From contig JAOXYC010023346.1 of NCBI GenBank assembly GCA_028565715.1, positions 1 through 15,182 of the forward strand: a stretch of DNA of 15,182 nucleotides, given 5' to 3'. Shown one piece after another: positions 1 through 8,155 of the stretch. This DNA is from Phoronis pallida (lineage: Eukaryota; Phoronida; Phoronidae). The position numbers were made by a program, and so were the translations under genes. The notes beneath the pieces are model-generated. The model was not told where the DNA came from. It ran no database searches and saw only the letters and a program-made list of their open reading frames with translations. Every line of letters begins with the position of its first letter. Within the stretch, counting starts at the first letter, position 1.

Positions 1-530
1 TACAACATTTTAAAGAAAGATACAAAAATATAAAATCATATAAAGAATTTCAAGAACTATTTATAAGAATAGTTGAATCTTCTTCATTAATTATTTCACG
101 TATTATTCAATTATTATCTAGAATTGATATAACAGTCTATGATGAATCATTTAAACAACTATCATATTGTCTTATAGACACTCTTGAAAAAGGTATAGAA
201 GAAGATAGTAAGTTAAAAGTATTAGATGTTGATAAATTATATTATGGAGAATATCCATGTATTGATGAAGTAATGATTTTATTAAGGCTTTATCATTCAG
301 TATTGAATTATTTACTTTATTTAGTAAAAATTATGGGTACTAGAGAGAATAGAAAAGAAATATTTAAAGATGCGCTTAGATTATATGAACAACTTGAAAA
401 ATCATTATCATTAATGTCATTATCATCTATAAACAGTATCTTTGCATCACGAGATACTCCGCCATCACCTATTGAACAAAATAATAAACCTACAATACAA
501 GAAAAATCTATAGTTAATAATAAATTATAA
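1..530 (+). CDS. Unknown helical protein, 3' part (5' end outside window)
   Basis: The frame is open from base 3 to the TAA at 528-530, giving at least 175 residues with no start that must be used; the ATG at 273 lies inside continuous coding-like sequence, so I take this as the C-terminal part of a longer protein entering from the left. What is visible is predicted mostly alpha-helical, rich in Lys, Glu, Leu and Ile, with leucine-rich amphipathic stretches (for example around bases 75-120 and 273-330). It ends in a polar, probably disordered tail beginning with a PPSP motif. No transmembrane segment, metal site or catalytic motif is seen. It lacks the KISVGG tail of the two genes to its right and shows no obvious similarity to them. 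It converges on the next gene with 72 bases between stops. Function unknown. Confidence 0.65.
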   Translation, partial: QHFKERYKNIKSYKEFQELFIRIVESSSLIISRIIQLLSRIDITVYDESFKQLSYCLIDTLEKGIEEDSKLKVLDVDKLYYGEYPCIDEVMILLRLYHSVLNYLLYLVKIMGTRENRKEIFKDALRLYEQLEKSLSLMSLSSINSIFASRDTPPSPIEQNNKPTIQEKSIVNNKL

Positions 531-602
531 CTAAGTTAATAGTATCTATAAGATGTTATTAATTTTATATTAAGAGACATTTATATTACTATAAACAAAT
601 TT

Positions 603-2624
603 TTATTTTATTTTTTTATGTCCTCCAACTGAAATTTTATTATTACTATTTTTAATATTTAAAGAATAATAATATTTTTTTAAATATACAAAAACACCAT
701 ATGTAATAAGAGGAATTGTAAATAAAATAACAAATAAAAACATTTTAGAACTATATTTAGTTTTTATTTCATCTTTTTGCTTATTATATTTTTCTTTAAT
801 ATACTCAAAATCTTTACTATATTTTCTATTTAGATCTTTAACATTTTCCATAGAACCATAATATATTGTATCAAGACATTTTTCATCTTCAAGCATAAAA
901 TGCTCCATATGATTAAAATAAACATCTTCAATTAGAGGATTATTACCTAATTCATTTTTATTAAAAAAATCTAAAAAATATTCATATATAAAAGATAATT
1001 GTTCATTATTTTCAGAACTTATACGTGAATAACTTTTTATACCAAATTCTGATTTAATTGCTATACACATATTTAAAGCATAAGACATTACTTTTCCAAA
1101 ATATTCACAACTTACTAAGGGTTTAGTAAAACTAAAACTAGATTCAGGTGCAACTGGAGTAAAATTATAACAATATTCTGTTAATAATTTTTTATTTTTT
1201 ATTTTATTAATTACATATTGCCATACACGCATTATATATTCCATAGCTTTAATATTTTCATTTATATACATTTCTCCACATTTATACTCTTTATTAAAAT
1301 GCCATTTAGTTAATAATAGTGGTTTTGATATTTCATATTGTATAATTAAATGAGCAATAATTTCAGACATCATAGCAGTATTAAGACTATTATCTTGTGA
1401 AGTATTGTCTATACAATATATTAAAGCATTTATATTAAATGAAACATAATCTTTTAATTCATTATTAAATTTATAATAATAATCATCAGGACTATCATCA
1501 TATAAATCTCTTTTATTTTTTAAATTTATAGCTTCTTTTATATGATAGTCATATATTCCTTCTTTATATAATTGAATTTTCTTATCATTAACCATATAAT
1601 ATAATTGTTTAGAATATTTATTATGTTCTATATAATAAGGAAGTCTTAATTCATATCGTTGCTTAACTGCATCAAATCTATTTGATAATAAACTTAATGT
1701 TGTATATCTTTCTTCTTGATCTAGTTGTTCTTTTGATGTTTTCATTTTAGCTTTTACATAATCACATAATCTAAATATTACTAGATCTTCTTTTTGATGT
1801 ATAAAATAATAAAATGGTATATCTATAAGTATATCTATAAATGATTTATATTTATAGCTAGGTAATTCTTCATAATAAGGAAAAGGCTTAAAATCCATAA
1901 TATTAAATATAGGTATAAAACTATTAAATAAATTTAAATATAAATATTTATATGAAGTATTAAAATTAAAATTTAACTTGGAAGCTAAATCTTTCCAATT
2001 ATTTATCATGTATTCTAATTGAGGTAAAGCTTCTTCTTCATTACTACCAAAATAATTAAATAATCTACAATTTGCAATTTGATATGCAAGAATTTTTATA
2101 TAAAGACCTTTTAAAATATATTCTTTTTTTTTAATATCATTAGTATCAGTTATACTTTTTTCTGCCTCTATAATAGATTTACTTATATCTTTATGTGCAC
2201 TCTTTTCAAACTCTTTCATTAAAGCCTTAGGCAAATGTTTTGTATCAGGATCTTTAAATATGTCTTTTGAATTTTTAAGCTTATGTATTTTATCTTTAAA
2301 TCTTTCGAGATTATAAATATCTGATTTTTCAATGAAACTAGATACTATATTATATTCTCTTTCAAAAGAAGAGTTATCATTAGTTTTATTAATTTCATTA
2401 TATAATTTTATTCTTAATTGATTTCTTATAAAATATTCATTTTGTAATTTTTTTAAAGCAATATCAATAGAATCTATATAATTATTTAAATCATTATCTT
2501 TATTAAATTCCTCTTCAAGATATTTATAAAAACTATTTTGTTTTAAAAAGTCATCTCTTTTTTCTTCAAATTTATATTGTGTTTCATCTTGAGGTATATT
2601 AATACAATGTTCTTCTTCAGCCAT
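603..2624 (-). CDS. Tail-anchored protein of a novel paralogous family, short member
   Basis: This is a 673-residue protein that I do not recognise from any named family. It is a clear paralogue of the gene immediately upstream (2806-5976). Shared blocks in the same order include SFYKYL (31-36), IYNLERF (103-109), LMKEFE (135-140), PQLEYMINNWKDLAS (201-215) and a conserved block around HLIIQYEI. The body is alpha-helical, charged and rich in Tyr, Asn and Lys, without a signal peptide. A single hydrophobic helix lies at about 628-648, followed by a basic tail ending KISVGGHKKIK. The topology looks like a tail-anchored or C-terminally anchored membrane protein. The start is ATG with no real Shine-Dalgarno sequence. 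It is codirectional with its paralogue across a 181-base gap that holds its own candidate -10 element. A host-interaction or surface role is only a guess. Confidence 0.85.
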   Translation of the reverse strand: MAEEEHCINIPQDETQYKFEEKRDDFLKQNSFYKYLEEEFNKDNDLNNYIDSIDIALKKLQNEYFIRNQLRIKLYNEINKTNDNSSFEREYNIVSSFIEKSDIYNLERFKDKIHKLKNSKDIFKDPDTKHLPKALMKEFEKSAHKDISKSIIEAEKSITDTNDIKKKEYILKGLYIKILAYQIANCRLFNYFGSNEEEALPQLEYMINNWKDLASKLNFNFNTSYKYLYLNLFNSFIPIFNIMDFKPFPYYEELPSYKYKSFIDILIDIPFYYFIHQKEDLVIFRLCDYVKAKMKTSKEQLDQEERYTTLSLLSNRFDAVKQRYELRLPYYIEHNKYSKQLYYMVNDKKIQLYKEGIYDYHIKEAINLKNKRDLYDDSPDDYYYKFNNELKDYVSFNINALIYCIDNTSQDNSLNTAMMSEIIAHLIIQYEISKPLLLTKWHFNKEYKCGEMYINENIKAMEYIMRVWQYVINKIKNKKLLTEYCYNFTPVAPESSFSFTKPLVSCEYFGKVMSYALNMCIAIKSEFGIKSYSRISSENNEQLSFIYEYFLDFFNKNELGNNPLIEDVYFNHMEHFMLEDEKCLDTIYYGSMENVKDLNRKYSKDFEYIKEKYNKQKDEIKTKYSSKMFLFVILFTIPLITYGVFVYLKKYYYSLNIKNSNNKISVGGHKKIK

Positions 2625-2695
2625 AACTATCTTTTTACTTATTTTTTATTAAAAATTATTATGATACTTTATCTTATATATAAAAAATAATAAAT

Positions 2696-2703
2696 ATTAT
2701 ACT
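2696..2703 (-). promoter_or_regulatory. AGTATAAT candidate -10 element upstream of the short paralogue
   Basis: On the minus strand this octamer matches the three copies found upstream of the long paralogue, 72 bases ahead of the ATG at 2624. It suggests the second gene may have its own promoter despite being codirectional with the first. No -35 box is evident. Confidence 0.25.
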
Positions 2704-2711
2704 TATACATC

Positions 2712-2749
2712 ATTCTAATTTTATTATATTATTCTAGTTTTATTAGATT
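2712..2749. repeat. 19-base tandem direct repeat between the two paralogues
   Basis: Two adjacent 19-base units (2712-2730 and 2731-2749) of the form ATTCTANTTTTATTANATT differ at only two positions. They sit in the 181-base gap between the paralogous genes and could be a duplicated operator or a slippage product. Confidence 0.55.
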
Positions 2750-2787
2750 ATATTTACCTAATTATTATATTTATTTAAACTAGAATA
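2730..2787. repeat. 11-base perfect inverted repeat, 36-base loop
   Basis: TATTCTAGTTT at 2730-2740 is exactly complementary to AAACTAGAATA at 2777-2787. One arm overlaps the 19-base tandem repeat. It lies just past the stop of the long paralogue on the minus strand, so it could be an RNA stem at the transcript end or a binding site. The arms hold only one C and one G each, and no U-run obviously follows, so it is not called a terminator. Confidence 0.35.
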
Positions 2788-2805
2788 TTTTCTTAATATT
2801 ATTAT

Positions 2806-5800
2806 CTATTTTATTTTTTTATATTTTTTATTCTTTCCTCCAACTGAAATTTTATTACTACGTTTGTTTTTTGCATTATTTGCTTTAAGCAAACCTTTTT
2901 TATTATTTTTCTTTTTAATACTTAAAGGACTATTTTCTCTTGAGTATATAAAAGCACCATATATAATAACGAATGACATGTATGTAATAATAAATAAAAA
3001 TATATAACTATTAGATGATGAATTATTTCCACTAATTATTTTCACATCTGGTTCTGGATTTAAACTTACTTTTTTTACATTATCTTTTAAACCTTGCTTT
3101 TTTAACTGACTTAAAGAGTCTACATCAATTTCTTCAATTTCGTCAAGTTTTTTTAATTGTGTTAGTCCTAATTTTCCTGTATTTAAACTTAATGGGGTTA
3201 CTTTTGTTGCTGCTTCTACTTCTGGTTTTAATAATACTTCTGGTTTTACTTCTACTTCTGCTTCTGGTTTTACTTCTACTTCTACTTCTGTTTTTGCTAC
3301 TTCTGCTTCTGGTTTAGTTGTTGGTTTTTCTGATTTTAGTGTAGATATTAGAGGTTTTGGTGATGTTGTATTTTGTGTTACTTCAACTCTTACATCTATA
3401 GGTTTTGGTGATGTTATATTTTGTTTTACTTTAACTTTTTCCTTATTATCACTTGTATTAGCTTTACTATTATTAGTACTTTCATCTTTTTTATTATCTT
3501 CCATTATATAATATGGAATAGACTTAATATGTGTTTTAAGTTCATCATTATAAACTTTAATACGTGGATTAAAAGTATGAGAGCTAGGAATATTCTGATT
3601 ATAATCATTATCTAAAATATGTCTCATATGCATAAGATCTAAACTCGCAGAACATGAATTAAAAAGAGATACAAAATTATTATCTGATGTTTCTAATATC
3701 ACTGAATCATTATAACTCTGGTGTATAGTTGAATAACTTGGTAAACCAAGTACATGTTCTCTAGTATTTGATAAACGCATATGTAAAATAGCTGTCATAA
3801 CTGCATTAAACTTCATCGATGTTAATAAACCATCATGTTTAACAAGTATGTTAAACTCATCCTTATCCTTCTTATATACAAATGGCATCAAATCATGACA
3901 ATATTTTATGAATTGATCTCTATATTCATCTACAGATAAACTATAAAATGCATGTTGCCATAAATTATATATACTAGGTGTAGATATACTTTTATATTTA
4001 GAATCAATAGCTACTTTTCTACCTTCTTTATTAAATTCATATGTTTTTAAAAATAATGGTTCTAATATTTCAAACTGTAAAGCTAAATGAGATACTATAC
4101 GTGATATAGCAAACCTTCTTCCACTATCCCTCATATTGATCATTTCTGATAGAATAATATCTATATTTTCCTTAACATCATTGAATAATTCATCATTAAA
4201 TTTAGTATACTCATCTACAGTAACTTCTTGCTGATCTTTTAAATGTATAAGACTATCTATATTTTTAAAATATTTATTTACAAAAAGTCTCATATTTTTA
4301 TTAATCTCTGTATACATTTTTTTAGAATCTAAGTTATGTTCTATCTCACTAGGAAAGTACATACTATCTTTAGAACTTTTATCAACTTCATCAAGTACCT
4401 TTATGAATGGTATTAAACTTATATTCAATGTTTGTTCATCAGCATTTAATTTTAATGCTACTTTATCATCTACATCTTTTACATAATACATTGATGCTCT
4501 CATAAGTGTCTGCTCAGTTTCAGAATATTTTATTCCATTAGGTACAAAATTATGTAAAACTTTTTTTAAATATTGAGAACTTGGTGATGATTTATCATCC
4601 ATTCCATCTATAAGAGGAAATTTAGTACTATCTAACATACTAGCTAAATCTTTCCAATTATTTACCATATATTCTAATTGTGGCAAAGAATCTAAATCAA
4701 TATATGTATCGTATTCACCTATATTTTTCTCTCGTTTACTATTAATAATAATAGTATTTAGTTTGTCAAATAGAATATAATTTGAAGATTGGTATGCAAT
4801 AATTTCTTTTAAAAGATTACGAAAAATAGTTTCTTTCTTAGCATCATTATCACTGTCATTCATTAATGTTTCTGATAATTGAATACTTGACTTTATATCT
4901 GATTTTTGTTCAAACTCTTTCATTAAAGAATCTACTGATAATTTTTTATCATTTCGATCAGGAATTTCTAATTTACTATTCCATCTTTCTATTCTATTAT
5001 CAAATCTAGTCTTAGCAACATAATTATCAATAGTTATTATTTTCCCATTAAACAGTTTAAGATTATAAATACTTGATCTTTTTCTTTCGTCATTAATATC
5101 CAAATATTGACTCATATAAGGAATAGTCTGTTTTAAATAATCATATTTTAATCTATCACAAAATTCTCTAATTTCACAACCTTGTTTAAATTTTTCTTCT
5201 GCATTTTTTGCAAGTTGATGAGAATATTCTTTAGTAGCATGTGGGTTATTGTATAGATATGAATAAAAACTCTTTCTTTCTATAGCATATCTTCTAATTT
5301 CTTCTATATTAGGTAAATCAGGTATATCAGATGGTTCACTTTCATTTTCTGCTAAATAATCCCCCCAACTTGATGACCACATCTTGCTCATTGCACTACC
5401 TGTACTACTTATTTTTTTTGATAAACTTCGTGTTATGTTTTGAAACACTGATGTTGCTCCACCTTGACTTTCATCTGTTTTTACTTCTTCTTTTGCTTCT
5501 GTTGAACTTGGACTACTATCTTTTACTTCTATTTTTACTTCTTCTTTTTCTTTTGTTTTTACTTCTTCTTTTGCTTTTGTTTTTACTTCTTCTTTTGCTT
5601 TTGTTTTTACTCCTTCTGAACTTGGTTTAAATTTTTCTTTCTGTGGATTACTATCTTTCTTTATAGTTGTAGAACTATCAGGTGATTTTTTTGAAACAGA
5701 ATTAGGAGAATTAGATGTTTTTCCCTTTGAATCATCATTATTATCTATTTTTACACTACTATCTTTTGTAGTAATATTTGCAGTATCTTGTATATCATTT

Positions 5801-5976
5801 TTATTTTTTGTAACGTCTTTTACACTAGATTCATTTATATTAGCACCATCTTTATCTTTACTTATATTAGCACCATCTTTATCTTTACTTATATTTTTTT
5901 TAGAATCTTTTATTTCTTCTGCAATTTCTTTTTCATCTTGTTTTACAACATTTGTATTTAAATTATCTCCAGGCAT
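2806..5976 (-). CDS. Tail-anchored protein of a novel paralogous family, long member with repetitive flanks
   Basis: This 1056-residue protein is unrecognised by name. Residues 1-225 are low-complexity and charged, with perfect or near-perfect internal repeats (two 9-residue copies of NISKDKDGA, then 8-residue units of the VKTKAKEE type near 123-150). A helical core at about 225-840 is homologous to the 673-residue neighbour: SFYSYL (236-241), IYNLKLF (303-309), LMKEFE (351-356) and LPQLEYMVNNWKDLAS (431-446). A second Pro/Glu/Lys/Val-rich repetitive stretch follows (about 840-985), then one transmembrane helix (about 991-1011) and a basic tail containing KISVGG. The TM helices of both paralogues share a (I/T)YG(A/V)F(I/V)Y pattern. 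There is no signal peptide. The start is ATG, without a Shine-Dalgarno sequence, 88 bases from the divergent leuS. Disordered charged arms flanking a folded core suggest a scaffold, surface or secreted protein, but nothing in the sequence proves it. Confidence 0.85.
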   Translation of the reverse strand: MPGDNLNTNVVKQDEKEIAEEIKDSKKNISKDKDGANISKDKDGANINESSVKDVTKNKNDIQDTANITTKDSSVKIDNNDDSKGKTSNSPNSVSKKSPDSSTTIKKDSNPQKEKFKPSSEGVKTKAKEEVKTKAKEEVKTKEKEEVKIEVKDSSPSSTEAKEEVKTDESQGGATSVFQNITRSLSKKISSTGSAMSKMWSSSWGDYLAENESEPSDIPDLPNIEEIRRYAIERKSFYSYLYNNPHATKEYSHQLAKNAEEKFKQGCEIREFCDRLKYDYLKQTIPYMSQYLDINDERKRSSIYNLKLFNGKIITIDNYVAKTRFDNRIERWNSKLEIPDRNDKKLSVDSLMKEFEQKSDIKSSIQLSETLMNDSDNDAKKETIFRNLLKEIIAYQSSNYILFDKLNTIIINSKREKNIGEYDTYIDLDSLPQLEYMVNNWKDLASMLDSTKFPLIDGMDDKSSPSSQYLKKVLHNFVPNGIKYSETEQTLMRASMYYVKDVDDKVALKLNADEQTLNISLIPFIKVLDEVDKSSKDSMYFPSEIEHNLDSKKMYTEINKNMRLFVNKYFKNIDSLIHLKDQQEVTVDEYTKFNDELFNDVKENIDIILSEMINMRDSGRRFAISRIVSHLALQFEILEPLFLKTYEFNKEGRKVAIDSKYKSISTPSIYNLWQHAFYSLSVDEYRDQFIKYCHDLMPFVYKKDKDEFNILVKHDGLLTSMKFNAVMTAILHMRLSNTREHVLGLPSYSTIHQSYNDSVILETSDNNFVSLFNSCSASLDLMHMRHILDNDYNQNIPSSHTFNPRIKVYNDELKTHIKSIPYYIMEDNKKDESTNNSKANTSDNKEKVKVKQNITSPKPIDVRVEVTQNTTSPKPLISTLKSEKPTTKPEAEVAKTEVEVEVKPEAEVEVKPEVLLKPEVEAATKVTPLSLNTGKLGLTQLKKLDEIEEIDVDSLSQLKKQGLKDNVKKVSLNPEPDVKIISGNNSSSNSYIFLFIITYMSFVIIYGAFIYSRENSPLSIKKKNNKKGLLKANNAKNKRSNKISVGGKNKKYKKIK
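3219..3424 (-). repeat. Degenerate repeats coding Pro/Glu/Val/Lys and TSPKP units
   Basis: The region before the membrane helix of the long paralogue contains repeated thymine-rich units that encode PEAEVEVK-like residues (about 3219-3310). It also holds a 25-base near-duplicate (3352-3376 and 3400-3424, one mismatch) that encodes the repeated NTTSPKP/NITSPKP motif. This mirrors the repetitive N-terminal arm. Confidence 0.65.
5521..5613 (-). repeat. 24-base tandem repeats coding VKTKAKEE-type units
   Basis: About four tandem copies of a 24-base unit lie inside the N-terminal arm of the long paralogue and encode 8-residue Lys/Glu units; the last copy has diverged (EVKIEVK). The high base identity between units points to recent expansion by slippage or recombination, so copy number probably varies between strains. 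Confidence 0.75.
5836..5889 (-). repeat. Perfect 27-base tandem duplication in the long paralogue
   Basis: Units 5836-5862 and 5863-5889 are identical and duplicate the 9-residue stretch NISKDKDGA. Perfect identity implies a recent, in-frame duplication. Confidence 0.85.
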
Positions 5977-5997
5977 TTTTTTTAATATTTATCAAAG

Positions 5998-6038
5998 ATT
6001 ATACTTCGAAAATTATACTATTTTTCTAAAATTATACT
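5998..6038 (-). promoter_or_regulatory. Three direct copies of ATTATACT, candidate -10 elements
   Basis: Copies lie at 5998-6005, 6012-6019 and 6031-6038, in the 88-base gap between the long paralogue and leuS. On the minus strand each reads AGTATAAT and so contains a perfect TATAAT -10 hexamer, the nearest ending 22 bases upstream of the minus-strand ATG. A fourth copy lies at 2696-2703 upstream of the short paralogue. No clear -35 box is visible, and the AT-rich background makes any single TATAAT weak evidence; the value is in the repetition. Confidence 0.35.
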
Positions 6039-6064
6039 GTTTATTTTATTATATAAAGAATTGA

Positions 6065-8155
6065 ATGATGATACAGTTAAATAATAAATACTCTAAATAT
6101 TCTCATAATGATTCATCTTTATCTGTTATTGAAATGTTTCCATATCCTTCAGGTAATTTACATGCAGGACATTTAAGAAACTATATAATAGGTGATATAT
6201 ATTTTAGATTCAGATGTTTAAAAGATAACAAAAAATATATAAGAGCTATGGGATGGGATTCATTTGGATTGCCTGCAGAAAATGCAGCTTATAAATATGG
6301 AGTATCTCCATTACAATGGATAACATCAAATATTGAAAATATGAAAAGTATATTTCATTTATTTGGTTTTATGTATGATTGGAATTTAGAGATTAATACA
6401 TCTAGTAGTAATTATTATCGAGTAACACAAAAAATATTTGAAATTTTTGTAAAAAATAAAATTATTTATAAAGGATTTTCTTTCGTTAATTGGGATAATA
6501 AAGATAAAACCATTCTATCTAATGAACAAGTAATTAATGGTGTTGGATGGAGATCAGGAGAAAAAATAGAAAAAAAAATAATTAATACATGGTTTTTTAA
6601 CTTACAAAAATATGCCAATCAAGTATTTAATGATATTCAGACATTTAATTGGAAATCTAATTTAAAGAAAATACAAAAAGAATGGATTGGAAGATCTGAA
6701 GGACATATAATTGTATTTAAATTAGTAAATAAATGGTTTGAATTTGAAGAAATTAAATGTTTTACTAAGTCTATTAAAGATTCATTCTTTACAGAAGCTA
6801 TAGCAATATCGTATGAACATTCAATAGGAATTAAATATATATTAGAAAATAATATTAAAATTAATGTTGATAATATTAATAATATACATATTGTTACAGA
6901 TATATATGTAAAAGCACATAATAATAAAATAGTACCTATAATTATTAGTAGTAATATTTTTGCTCATGTCGGAACAGGAGCAATTTATTGTGCGCCTATT
7001 ATTAGTATTAATGATAAAAAAATATTTCAACTAGTAGATTTAGAGTATAAATTCACATTACAAGATGTAGAAAATACTAAAGATTTTTCTAGCTATCTAA
7101 GTAAAATTAATGACTATTGTTATTCATATACATCTAATAAATTACATGATTGGTCAATATCAAGACAAAGAGTATGGGGATGCCCAATTAATTTTGCATA
7201 TTGTGAATGTGGAAAAAATTTCTTTTATCATAATAAAGAAATAGATGAAGCAAGACTAAATTCAAATAGTTATAAAGAACTTCAAGATGCTAAACTTTTT
7301 GTTAAATGTTATTATTGTAATCAAATAGCATATATAGAAACAGAAACATTAGATACATTTTTTGATTCATGTTGGTATTTCCTTGCTTACTTAGAACCTA
7401 AAATATTACATTGTGAGAAAGATCATGAAATAGAAAGTATACTATTTGATATTATTAAAAATAAGAAAAAAGTTAATTATTATATAGGTGGAATAGAACA
7501 TGCAAACCTACATCTATTATATACATTATTTTTTATATCAGCATTAGCAGATTACTTTTCTTTAGAAAATTATTGTCCATTTGAAAATATTATTAATCAA
7601 GGAACAATATTAGCTTATACATATAAAGATAAGAATAATAATTATATATCGCCACAAAAAAAAGATGAAAAAGATGTAGTTAAATATAAATTAGAAAAAA
7701 TGAGTAAATCAAAACTCAATACAATAGATATGAGTTATTTAATTAAAAATGACACTAAAGATTTCTTAAAAATAGATTCATTAAGAATTATGTTAATGTC
7801 TAATTATCCAATTGAAGCAACATACGTTTGGGATGATGAACTTTATAAATCTACACAAACCTTTGTTTCTAAATTAAGAAATAAATTAAATGAGTTATAT
7901 AAAAATATAAATAATATAGAAAGCAATGATCCTATAAAAATCTATAATTTTATTAACAGATTGAATACAAATATTGAACAATTTAAACTAAATATATCTA
8001 TTGCAAATATATATTCAATATATAATGAATTATCAAAAGTAGACACTATTAGTGAAAAAATGTTCTGGAGAATTATATCTTCTATATATCCAATAATACC
8101 ATATACGTCAGATACTATATATTTTAATAAGTTTAATAAAACTTTAATTAATTAA
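6065..8155 (+). CDS. leuS: Leucine--tRNA ligase, reduced, with degenerate editing domain
   Basis: Attaches leucine to tRNA-Leu in the cytosol. This is a class I synthetase of bacterial type. FPYPSGNLHAGH holds the HIGH-type motif (H33, H36), GWDSFGLPAENAA follows at 63-75, and KMSKS is at 545-549. Paired cysteines (380/382 and 415/418) fit the zinc-binding insert, and ETETLDTFFDSCWYF (425-439) is the conserved stretch before the catalytic core resumes. The protein has 696 residues against roughly 800-880 in typical bacteria. The CP1 editing region (about 215-345) has CFTKS where TTRPD is expected, and after GTGAIYCAP the usual His-Asp is missing, so post-transfer editing is probably lost. Only about 147 residues follow KMSKS, so the C-terminal domain is absent and the anticodon-binding domain short. 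Tandem ATGs open the gene; the first is used here. Its stop overlaps the end of nrdB by three bases. Confidence 0.95.
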   Translation: MMIQLNNKYSKYSHNDSSLSVIEMFPYPSGNLHAGHLRNYIIGDIYFRFRCLKDNKKYIRAMGWDSFGLPAENAAYKYGVSPLQWITSNIENMKSIFHLFGFMYDWNLEINTSSSNYYRVTQKIFEIFVKNKIIYKGFSFVNWDNKDKTILSNEQVINGVGWRSGEKIEKKIINTWFFNLQKYANQVFNDIQTFNWKSNLKKIQKEWIGRSEGHIIVFKLVNKWFEFEEIKCFTKSIKDSFFTEAIAISYEHSIGIKYILENNIKINVDNINNIHIVTDIYVKAHNNKIVPIIISSNIFAHVGTGAIYCAPIISINDKKIFQLVDLEYKFTLQDVENTKDFSSYLSKINDYCYSYTSNKLHDWSISRQRVWGCPINFAYCECGKNFFYHNKEIDEARLNSNSYKELQDAKLFVKCYYCNQIAYIETETLDTFFDSCWYFLAYLEPKILHCEKDHEIESILFDIIKNKKKVNYYIGGIEHANLHLLYTLFFISALADYFSLENYCPFENIINQGTILAYTYKDKNNNYISPQKKDEKDVVKYKLEKMSKSKLNTIDMSYLIKNDTKDFLKIDSLRIMLMSNYPIEATYVWDDELYKSTQTFVSKLRNKLNELYKNINNIESNDPIKIYNFINRLNTNIEQFKLNISIANIYSIYNELSKVDTISEKMFWRIISSIYPIIPYTSDTIYFNKFNKTLIN

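Noticed and set aside
536-562. TTAATA/TATTAA inverted repeat between the first two convergent genes
   Set aside because: Six A/T base pairs with a 15-base loop would not form a stable terminator.
3421-3615. Plus-strand open frame coding a Phe/Ile-rich peptide
   Set aside because: Antisense to the long paralogue, low complexity, no sign of selection as protein.
5331-5630. Plus-strand open frame coding a leucine-rich hydrophobic peptide
   Set aside because: It is the antisense of the Lys/Glu repeat arm of the long paralogue; the leucine runs are a reading of the complement of AAA/GAA codons.
5521-5889. CRISPR-like array
   Set aside because: The repeats are contiguous, without unique spacers, and in frame with a protein.
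6842-7030. Minus-strand open frame inside leuS
   Set aside because: Lies fully within the degenerate editing region of leuS; Asn/Ile-rich product expected from AT-rich antisense.
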